Part shown: piece by piece, positions 1 through 5,290 of the stretch
Layout: every line of letters begins with the position of its first letter
How positions within the stretch are numbered: position 1 is the first letter of the stretch
Assembly: GCA_903868845.1 (NCBI GenBank)
Contig: CAIPWS010000101.1
Location: forward strand, 1-7,426
Length of the DNA stretch: 7,426 nucleotides
Direction of reading: 5' to 3'
Source of the DNA: an uncultured bacterium
Lineage (GTDB): Bacteria > Patescibacteriota > Minisyncoccia > Phycocordibacterales > PALSA-1337
Program-made: the position numbers and the translations under genes
Notes under the pieces: generated by a model
Told to the model about the DNA's origin: nothing
Seen by the model: only the letters and a program-made list of their open reading frames with translations
Databases searched by the model: none

Positions 1-138
1 AGAGTATATTGGAAAGAGATAGTCCTTTGGTCTCCTGGCTATTTTGCTAGCAGCGTAGGTGCAGATGAAGCCACTATCAAACATTATGTCGAGTATCAGG
101 GACGACAGGATGAAGGACAACAACTAAAGATGTTGTGA
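1..138 (+). CDS. tnpA: IS200/IS605-family transposase TnpA, C-terminal 45 residues (5' end off-window)
   Basis: The reading frame is open from base 1 to the TGA at 136-138. The peptide contains LWSPGYFASSVG, then a helix with IKHYVEYQ. This matches the C-terminal part of Y1 HUH transposases, where a W-SP-YF-VG stretch is followed by a helix carrying the catalytic Tyr, with a conserved Gln four residues later. Here these would be the Tyr at bases 85-87 and the Gln at 97-99. In this family the Tyr forms a 5'-phosphotyrosine link during excision and integration of single-stranded DNA. The HUH motif lies upstream of the window, so intactness of the enzyme cannot be judged. The visible end is uninterrupted and stops at the usual place. 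RAYT-type relatives (REP-associated transposases) are an alternative within the same superfamily. Confidence 0.85.
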   Translation, partial: RVYWKEIVLWSPGYFASSVGADEATIKHYVEYQGRQDEGQQLKML

Positions 139-140
139 TG

Positions 141-154
141 TGGCCTCGCGGCCA
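141..154. repeat. Perfect GC-rich hairpin just after tnpA
   Basis: TGGCC (141-145) pairs with GGCCA (150-154) across a four-base loop TCGC. It begins two bases after the tnpA stop codon. No T-run follows on either strand, so it is not a convincing intrinsic terminator. It could be part of the transposon end or a REP-like palindrome. Confidence 0.55.
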
Positions 155-166
155 GAGCGCAAATAG

Positions 167-189
167 TACTACGGGTTTACCCGTGGGTA
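167..189. repeat. Imperfect palindrome, probable IS200/IS605 right-end hairpin
   Basis: ACGGG (171-175) pairs with CCCGT (180-184) across the loop TTTA. The stem can be extended by TAC (167-169) against GTA (187-189), with T170 opposite G185-G186 as an irregularity in the lower stem. A foot-stem-plus-bulge hairpin downstream of the transposase stop is the kind of structure that Y1 transposases bind at the right end. Assignment rests on shape and position; the cleavage site itself cannot be identified without the left end or an empty site. Confidence 0.55.
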
Positions 190-205
190 TCTATATATTA
201 TTCGC

Positions 206-242
206 AAAAATAAAAACGGGCGGTTCGCAGGAACCGCCCGTT
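206..242 (-). terminator. Intrinsic terminator of the ParB-like gene
   Basis: AACGGGCGGTTC (215-226) pairs perfectly over 12 bases with GAACCGCCCGTT (231-242) around the loop GCAG. Read on the minus strand, the stem is followed by TTTTTATTTTT (complement of 206-216). It lies 26 bases beyond the stop codon of the 269-1774 gene. There is no T-run on the plus side, so it is one-directional and does not terminate tnpA transcription. Confidence 0.93.
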
Positions 243-260
243 CCGGAAAAAAGATTCCGG
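243..260. repeat. Small hairpin between the ParB-like stop codon and the terminator
   Basis: CCGGAA (243-248) pairs with TTCCGG (255-260) around a six-base loop. On the minus-strand transcript it stands in the 3' untranslated region directly ahead of the main terminator stem. It might protect the 3' end or be chance; it has no run of U immediately after it. Confidence 0.4.
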
Positions 261-268
261 CCTTGAGT

Positions 269-1774
269 CTATTTCTGTTGCTGAGTTGCTTTTATTTTTT
301 CGAGGATGGCGAGATAGGGTAGCAGTGCCCGCCTCAAGTCTCCTTCCAAGTCGATGTTTCTCGTACGCGCTAGATTTATAAGCGCATCGATCGCATCTTT
401 CTTGAGGTCGGAGATAGCTACGCTACCGACATGAAGGCGGCTGAACAGATTCAAAATCTGACAGGCCATATCCGATGGTTTGGTTTTGCGACCAACTTTC
501 GGCAGGTCTGCAGAGATTTGTCCAACTATCTTTTCCACCTTAAGGCGCAGGAGTAGCGGTTTAGGTTCATCCTTCACCTGATTCCAGATCTCGATTTGTT
601 TCTCATGATCGGGAATCCTTGCTAGAACCATCGCGACTTGTAAGCGCATGCGCTGTTTCTTATGAACCGACTTGCGCATTTGTTCCCGCAGTTGAGGAGC
701 AAGCTTCTGGAGTTCTAGGCGTTGGTACACATAATTTCTGCACCGACCCATTTCCCTAGCTATTTCTTCAATTGTTTTGCCATAAGTTTTGGCACTGGCA
801 ATGAAGTCAGATTCCTCAAGTGGCGTATGACCACGCCGGTTGCAATTGACTGAGAACTGGAAGTGTCGTTTTTCCGCGACGGTCTTGAATATTTTCACGA
901 CCGCCTGCAGTGTCGGCAAACCCTGTTCACGTGCTCCACGCAAGCGTCGGTGTCCATCAACCATTAACCACTTCTTTCCATCTGTTCCGACGAGTGGTTC
1001 TACGATGACGTTTTGACCTTGGCCGCCATGCTTCATGCTTGAGCCAAGGTTGTTAATGTCAGTAGCGTCGAATTCTTTTCGTGGTTGATCTAGATCCTCC
1101 AGAATCTCCGAAACAAGTATCGTGATTACCCGATCTTCCTCCACCGGTGTCGTCGAAGTTTCCTTGGGTGGAGTCACGACTACAAGTGCATATTTCCTAG
1201 GTCGCCCCATTTTCTTCTTCACTTCCGGTGCAGTTTCTGTCACAGGACTTGGTCGGGCTGGTAATGGAGCTGATACGGTAGGTGGTTCGGTCGATTGCAA
1301 CGTCACCACTTCTTGAATCGGCAGACGTCCAGGCCGGACAGGTTTCGGTGGAGTCTCCAAACGCGGTAATTGTGCTTCCGTGAAGAGCACTTTCAGCCGC
1401 AATTTTTTTGTTGGAGAATCCGAGTCTGTGCTGGTGCAATCGAAGACCCGAATGTCATGTCCATCGGACGATGGTCGATTTGATCGCACTTGAAACACCG
1501 GGCTTACTTGTTCGAGGCTGTCATTTCTAATGGTTAGGTACGTACCGTCACCATCCTTTTCGATGACCGCCAGGATGGAACCTTTCTTTTCAGGTTTAAG
1601 TTCCAATCCTTGTTTTTCTCCGAAGGGTAAGTCTTCTGCTGTTTCTTGTGTTTCGAAGGCAAATCTCTGGAAGAATGATTCAACATCTGTAATATTTGCA
1701 CCACTCGAGGTGGTGCATGACCCGATGATTACCGGATATACAGCCTCATCTGGTTTGATTGTCTGACTCGGCAC
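269..1774 (-). CDS. ParB/Spo0J-family DNA-binding protein with an unrecognised N-terminal region and an AT-hook-like motif
   Basis: The protein has 501 residues, against roughly 280-300 for chromosomal ParB. Residues 1-140 match nothing I recognise. Residues 141-215 are a Pro/Thr-rich linker containing KKKMGRPRKYA (GRPRK at 190-194), an AT-hook-like minor-groove motif. The ParB N-terminal domain spans about 216-325. It shows DQPRKEF (229-235), HGGQGQNVIVEP (249-260), VDGHRRLRGA (272-281, equivalent to the GERRxRA nucleotide motif) and VNCNRRGHTPLEES (309-322, equivalent to ENxQR..L.PLEEA). A helix-turn-helix follows (KTIEEIAREMGRCRNYVYQRL, about 333-352), then a helical C-terminus. The start is GTG, chosen because a perfect Shine-Dalgarno lies six bases upstream. 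A terminator follows the stop. No ParA gene and no parS-like palindrome is visible, so a segregation role is unproven. It may be a plasmid-, phage- or island-derived ParB-like regulator. The family call is firm; the function is not. Confidence 0.82.
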   Translation of the reverse strand: MPSQTIKPDEAVYPVIIGSCTTSSGANITDVESFFQRFAFETQETAEDLPFGEKQGLELKPEKKGSILAVIEKDGDGTYLTIRNDSLEQVSPVFQVRSNRPSSDGHDIRVFDCTSTDSDSPTKKLRLKVLFTEAQLPRLETPPKPVRPGRLPIQEVVTLQSTEPPTVSAPLPARPSPVTETAPEVKKKMGRPRKYALVVVTPPKETSTTPVEEDRVITILVSEILEDLDQPRKEFDATDINNLGSSMKHGGQGQNVIVEPLVGTDGKKWLMVDGHRRLRGAREQGLPTLQAVVKIFKTVAEKRHFQFSVNCNRRGHTPLEESDFIASAKTYGKTIEEIAREMGRCRNYVYQRLELQKLAPQLREQMRKSVHKKQRMRLQVAMVLARIPDHEKQIEIWNQVKDEPKPLLLRLKVEKIVGQISADLPKVGRKTKPSDMACQILNLFSRLHVGSVAISDLKKDAIDALINLARTRNIDLEGDLRRALLPYLAILEKIKATQQQK

Positions 1775-1778
1775 GTCG

Positions 1779-1787
1779 CACCTCCTT
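1779..1787 (-). promoter_or_regulatory. Perfect Shine-Dalgarno of the ParB-like gene
   Basis: The minus strand reads AAGGAGGTG, complementary to the 16S rRNA 3' tail, with six bases between GGAGG and the GTG codon at 1772-1774. It fixes the non-ATG start. Confidence 0.9.
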
Positions 1788-1829
1788 CTTGGTGATATTT
1801 GGGACTTGTCTACGTGATTGTTTCGGATA

Positions 1830-1858
1830 TTTTTACAACTCTAACAACAGATTTTCAA
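1830..1858 (-). promoter_or_regulatory. Candidate sigma70-type promoter of the ParB-like gene
   Basis: On the minus strand, TTGAAA (complement of 1853-1858) is separated by exactly 17 bases from TAAAAA (complement of 1830-1835). This matches 5 of 6 bases of the -35 consensus and 4 of 6 of the -10 consensus. It would start transcription near 1823 and give a leader of about 50 bases that includes the Shine-Dalgarno. Pattern match only. Confidence 0.5.
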
Positions 1859-1915
1859 TACATCAAAATCTGACGTAATATAACCACATCCTATTCCTTT
1901 TATCAATTTTTTCTG

Positions 1916-1921
1916 TATAAT
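1916..1921 (+). promoter_or_regulatory. -10 box of ftsH, placed for a leaderless transcript
   Basis: A consensus TATAAT at 1916-1921 ends seven bases before the ftsH ATG. Standard promoter geometry puts the transcription start at about 1928-1929, on the start codon itself. No Shine-Dalgarno is visible upstream of the ATG; the preceding sequence is mostly T, A and C. No good -35 hexamer is seen at 16-18 bases spacing. Together these support a leaderless mRNA. Confidence 0.65.
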
Positions 1922-1928
1922 CAACTGC

Positions 1929-4900
1929 ATGGCAAATACAGCACCAAAAGGTCAAAATCCTCAGAAATCACCCAAGAATCAGAAAGGACCATTCCGAATA
2001 TTTCCTCAGAAAATGGGATTTTTGCAAACTGTAGTGATCATTTTTATAGCGCTACTACTTATAACTGCGATATACAGTGAATTTTCTTCGTCGACAACAT
2101 CCGTAGAGGGCGTGACTTCATTATCTGGAATAGTAAATGACATAAACAGCGGAAATATTACTTCACTTAATGTCCAGACCGATCAGATCATTGTGGAGTA
2201 CAAAGACAAGTCAACCAAATCTGCACAGAAGGAAACAGATTCTTCTATCACAGAAAGTTTGTCACGACTTGGTGTCTCACCAGCTAGACTGGCTTCGACG
2301 ACTATCACGGTTGAAGGTCCGAGCGGCTTCTGGTATTGGATGGGTCAGCTCGCACCATTTCTTGCACCACTTATCTTCTTGGCATTTTTCATCTGGCTTT
2401 TGACCAGACAGATGAAGGGAGCTGGCATGCAAGCACTTTCATTTGGTCAATCGAAAGCTCGCATAACACTACCAGATGACAAGAAACAGAAAGTCACTTT
2501 CAAGGATGTAGCTGGTGCAAAGGAAGCAAAACAAGAACTTTTGGAGATCGTGGACTTCTTGCGTAACCCAAAAAAGTTTATAGATATCGGCGCCGAGATT
2601 CCCAAGGGCGTTCTTCTCATGGGTGCTCCTGGTACTGGCAAATGTGTTTCCGGAAATACCATGATAGCCACTTCAAAGGGTCTTATTTCTATTCAAGATA
2701 TACCAAAATATTTTTCAGTTGGTATAGACAACACAGTCAAGGGTTTGGGTATCGTTACATTGGATGCTGAAAAAGGTATTTTGGGATCAGCACAGGCATC
2801 ACATTGGTATTGTCTAGGTGAGCAGGAGACACGTTCACTTAATACTGATGCTGGTATATCTATTGAAGGCACTCCGGAACATCCTTTGATTGTTATAGAT
2901 AAAAAGACTGGACAATTTAAATTCAAAAAAATAGGAGAAATTAAAGAAAATGAATGGTTGGCGGTAGGGTGTGATACTCAGACATTTGGTAATTATACAA
3001 GAGTCCCTTCTCCAGATGTGGCTTATCTTATGGGTGTATTGACCGGTGATGGCTGTTTGACTATCAAGGATCGTGTCATACTTTCCACGGCAGATGATGA
3101 AATACTTGAAAAGGTCCAGCAAACATTGCAAAAAACATTTGGTATTAAATTATCAAAAATTTCTTCTGGAAAATATGATTACGAATTGAGAAACGTACAA
3201 GCCAAAGCAACACTTATATCTTGGGGACTTGGTGAAACATATGCTAGACATAAGGTGGTGCCAGAATGGATAAGGTTAGCACCGAAAGAATTTGTTTGCA
3301 GTTATATTCAAGGACTTTTTGATACTGATGGAACAGTCGAGAAGAGAGGAAGTGTGAGTTTGTCTAGCGCCAGCCCTGAACTTATAAATAGTATACAGTT
3401 CATGCTCTTGAACATTGGAATAGTAGCTAGAAAATATGAAAGAAAGAAAAAGTATAATGGGCAATTGCAGTATTACATACAGATTTATGGAGATTTTGTA
3501 AATAGTTTTAGGTCACAAATTGGTTTTTCGGTTATGAAGAAGCATAACCGTCTAGATGAAGTTTGTAAGAAGCAAAGAAATACAAATATAAACCTTATCC
3601 CACTTCAGAGTAGTTTGATAGATCGTGTTTGGCATGAAGCCGTTGCGACCACGAGTATTTACCTCAATCGTGAATTTTATAGTCAATCACTATATAAAAA
3701 TATAAAAAGATATATCTCAGGTGAAAGGACACCATCTCAACATGGATTGAGTGTCTTTGTTGAAAGTGCGGTAACTCTTGCACCAGCGGTTTCTCTTATG
3801 CCTGAAGTTGCTCATTTACGTAATCTTTCATCTGGGAAGTTTTTCTTTACTCAAGTAAAAAAGATAAGTAAATCGAAGAGTGTTGTTTATGATTTGACTG
3901 TACCCGTCACTCATAATTTTATTGCCAATGGACTTATCAACCACAATACGCTTCTTGCACGTGCAGTTGCTGGTGAAGCTAACGTCGCCTTCTTCTCAAT
4001 TTCTGGTTCAGAATTCGTAGAAATGTTCGTCGGTGTTGGCGCTTCACGTGTCCGCGATTTATTCAAAATGGCGAAAGAGGCTGCACCATCTATAGTTTTC
4101 GTCGATGAGATCGATGCTGTCGGACGTGCGCGTGGTTCAGGCATGGGTGGAGGAAATGATGAGCGCGAACAGACACTCAACCAGATTCTTGTGGAGATGG
4201 ACGGTTTCGAACCAAATGAAAAAGTTATAGTCATGGCAGCTACGAACAGACCAGACGTTCTCGATCCAGCTTTGCTTCGCCCAGGACGTTTCGACAGACG
4301 TGTTGTCATAGATCTTCCAGATCGCTCAGATCGTGAAGCTATACTTATGATTCATTGTGCAAAGAAACAATTGGCTGAAGATGTAAATATAACTATCGTG
4401 GCAGAAAGAACTCCAGGTTTTTCTGGCGCAGATCTCGCATCTCTCATGAATGAAGCGGCAATACTTGCTGCTCGTGAAGATCGTACAAAGATCGGTCAAT
4501 TTGATCTCATCCGTTCAATAGAAAAAGTTATGCTTGGTCCAGAACGTCGCAGTCATATTCTTTCTGTGAAAGAGAAAGAGATCACTGCATATCATGAAGC
4601 CGGTCACGCTATCGTCTCATCTGTTTTGCCATACGCAGATCCTGTTCACAAGATTTCTATCATTTCACGCGGACGTGCTGCAGGTTACACGCTCAAGTTG
4701 CCTACAGAAGAGCGCCGCTTACAGTCTCGTAAAGAATTCCTAGATGATATCGCTGTTTCACTGGGTGGATATGTTGCAGAGCGTATGATGTTTGGCGATA
4801 TGACTACTGGTGCCTCAAATGATTTACAAGTTTCAACTGCACTTGCACGCAGTATGGTTACGCAGTATGGAATGTCTGAGAAGATAGGTCCTGTTGCTCT

Positions 4901-5168
4901 CGAATCTCCAGCTGGAAAAGTTATGTTTGGAATGGGAGTCAATGACAAAGAATACTCAGAGCGCGTCGCCGCCGATATAGATAGCGAAGTTACTCGCATC
5001 ATGACAGAAGCCCGCAAACAAGCTGAAGATGTTTTGTCTGGTCACAAAAAAGCTTTTGAAGCTATAGCAAAGCGTTTGATCGAAGTTGAAACTATTGAGC
5101 GCGAGGAATATGAGACTATAGTTATTGCACAGGGAATACCTATGAAGAAGAGGGACGATGTGGTATAA
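1929..5168 (+). CDS. ftsH: ATP-dependent zinc metalloprotease FtsH, interrupted by an intein
   Basis: FtsH is a membrane-anchored hexameric AAA+ protease that unfolds and degrades damaged membrane proteins and selected soluble proteins. The precursor has 1079 residues; without the intein (239-673) it is 644, normal for the family. A Lys-rich cytoplasmic tail (1-30) precedes transmembrane segment 1 (about 32-50), an extracytoplasmic domain (51-137) and transmembrane segment 2 (about 139-159). The AAA domain has Walker A GAPGTGK (232-238) completed by Thr674, Walker B IVFVDEID (722-729), and a second region of homology [20 protein letters not shown] (771-790) with Arg784 and Arg787 as probable arginine fingers. 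The peptidase has HEAGH (889-893) and the probable third zinc ligand Asp965 in GASNDL. All key residues are present. The ATG at 1929 sits just after a TATAAT box. A tRNA gene follows 37 bases after the stop and may be co-transcribed. Confidence 0.97.
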   Translation: MANTAPKGQNPQKSPKNQKGPFRIFPQKMGFLQTVVIIFIALLLITAIYSEFSSSTTSVEGVTSLSGIVNDINSGNITSLNVQTDQIIVEYKDKSTKSAQKETDSSITESLSRLGVSPARLASTTITVEGPSGFWYWMGQLAPFLAPLIFLAFFIWLLTRQMKGAGMQALSFGQSKARITLPDDKKQKVTFKDVAGAKEAKQELLEIVDFLRNPKKFIDIGAEIPKGVLLMGAPGTGKCVSGNTMIATSKGLISIQDIPKYFSVGIDNTVKGLGIVTLDAEKGILGSAQASHWYCLGEQETRSLNTDAGISIEGTPEHPLIVIDKKTGQFKFKKIGEIKENEWLAVGCDTQTFGNYTRVPSPDVAYLMGVLTGDGCLTIKDRVILSTADDEILEKVQQTLQKTFGIKLSKISSGKYDYELRNVQAKATLISWGLGETYARHKVVPEWIRLAPKEFVCSYIQGLFDTDGTVEKRGSVSLSSASPELINSIQFMLLNIGIVARKYERKKKYNGQLQYYIQIYGDFVNSFRSQIGFSVMKKHNRLDEVCKKQRNTNINLIPLQSSLIDRVWHEAVATTSIYLNREFYSQSLYKNIKRYISGERTPSQHGLSVFVESAVTLAPAVSLMPEVAHLRNLSSGKFFFTQVKKISKSKSVVYDLTVPVTHNFIANGLINHNTLLARAVAGEANVAFFSISGSEFVEMFVGVGASRVRDLFKMAKEAAPSIVFVDEIDAVGRARGSGMGGGNDEREQTLNQILVEMDGFEPNEKVIVMAATNRPDVLDPALLRPGRFDRRVVIDLPDRSDREAILMIHCAKKQLAEDVNITIVAERTPGFSGADLASLMNEAAILAAREDRTKIGQFDLIRSIEKVMLGPERRSHILSVKEKEITAYHEAGHAIVSSVLPYADPVHKISIISRGRAAGYTLKLPTEERRLQSRKEFLDDIAVSLGGYVAERMMFGDMTTGASNDLQVSTALARSMVTQYGMSEKIGPVALESPAGKVMFGMGVNDKEYSERVAADIDSEVTRIMTEARKQAEDVLSGHKKAFEAIAKRLIEVETIEREEYETIVIAQGIPMKKRDDVV
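2643..3947 (+). other. Intein with LAGLIDADG homing endonuclease, inserted in the FtsH Walker A motif
   Basis: This 435-residue in-frame insert (residues 239-673 of the precursor) begins with Cys239 and ends with His672-Asn673, followed by Thr674. That is the arrangement of a class 1 self-splicing intein. Splicing motifs are all visible: block [14 protein letters not shown], block [10 protein letters not shown] with Thr315 and His318, block [18 protein letters not shown] with Asp655 and His662, and block G NGLINHN. Between blocks B and F lies a two-motif endonuclease: [10 protein letters not shown] (366-375) and [10 protein letters not shown] (459-468), with both catalytic acids present (Asp374 and Asp467). 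Residues about 555-613 form an extra segment that may bind DNA. The insertion splits GAPGTGK from T, so precursor FtsH lacks a complete P-loop. The DNA looks more AT-rich than its flanks, in line with separate acquisition. Both splicing and homing look intact. Confidence 0.97.
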
Positions 5169-5205
5169 ATTATGGGCTCGTATGAGCATGGTGACAGTTT
5201 GTTAC

Positions 5206-5279
5206 CCGCCCTTAGCTCAGTTGGTTAGAGCATCGAGCTTATACCTCGAGGGTCCTAGGTTCGAATCCTAGAGGGCGGA
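5206..5279 (+). tRNA. tRNA-Ile with UAU anticodon (reads AUA)
   Basis: A full cloverleaf folds without mismatches. The acceptor stem pairs CCGCCCT (5206-5212) with AGGGCGG (5272-5278). The D stem is GCTC/GAGC with a nine-base loop. The anticodon stem is TCGAG (5233-5237) with CTCGA (5245-5249) around the seven-base loop CTTATAC, which puts TAT at positions 34-36 (5240-5242). The variable loop has five bases. The T stem is CTAGG/CCTAG around TTCGAAT. The discriminator is A5279, and CCA is not encoded. Most bacteria read AUA with a CAU-anticodon tRNA converted by lysidine; a UAU anticodon is unusual. ATA is a frequent Ile codon in the surrounding genes. The gene lies 37 bases after ftsH and 11 bases before the recG stop codon, on the opposite strand to recG. 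Confidence 0.95.
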
Positions 5280-5290
5280 CATTTAAATAA

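Larger units (their letters stand above)
1..190 (+). mobile_element. Right end of an IS200/IS605-family insertion sequence (left part outside the window)
   Basis: The segment joins the 3' end of a Y1-type transposase gene (1-138) to a short non-coding tail with two hairpins (141-154 and about 167-189). This is the expected arrangement at the right end of IS200/IS605 elements, where TnpA recognises subterminal imperfect palindromes as single-stranded DNA. These elements have no terminal inverted repeats and make no target duplication, so the exact outer boundary cannot be read here; 190 is only the end of the second hairpin. The element sits immediately beyond the terminator of the neighbouring minus-strand gene, a position where insertion would do little harm. 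No accessory TnpB gene is visible, but the left part is not in the window. Confidence 0.7.

Noticed and set aside
1122..1766. Several short plus-strand and minus-strand frames overlapping the ParB-like gene
   Set aside because: They are out-of-frame shadows of a long gene that has a perfect Shine-Dalgarno, a terminator and recognisable ParB motifs.
1806..1830. A possible parS-like site around TACGTGATTGTTTC upstream of the ParB-like gene
   Set aside because: It shares short pieces with the parS consensus but is not an inverted repeat, so a binding site cannot be supported.
1794..1832. Direct repeat of GATATTT in the divergent intergenic region
   Set aside because: A seven-base AT-rich match at this spacing is easily expected by chance.
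2643..3947. The ftsH insert read as a group I or II intron carrying a homing endonuclease gene
   Set aside because: The frame runs through both junctions without a stop, and the ends encode Cys and His-Asn-Thr with full protein-splicing blocks, which fits an intein rather than RNA splicing.
3911..4309. A 132-codon open frame on the minus strand opposite the ftsH ATPase domain
   Set aside because: It lies fully within a strongly conserved coding region, has no visible initiation signal, and its sequence is a low-complexity shadow of the ftsH codons.
5174..5187. A possible ftsH terminator hairpin (GCTC-GTAT-GAGC)
   Set aside because: The stem is only four base pairs with no T-run after it.
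5206..5279. The tRNA read as a CAU (Met or lysidine-type Ile) tRNA
   Set aside because: The five-base-pair anticodon stem and seven-base loop fix positions 34-36 as TAT.
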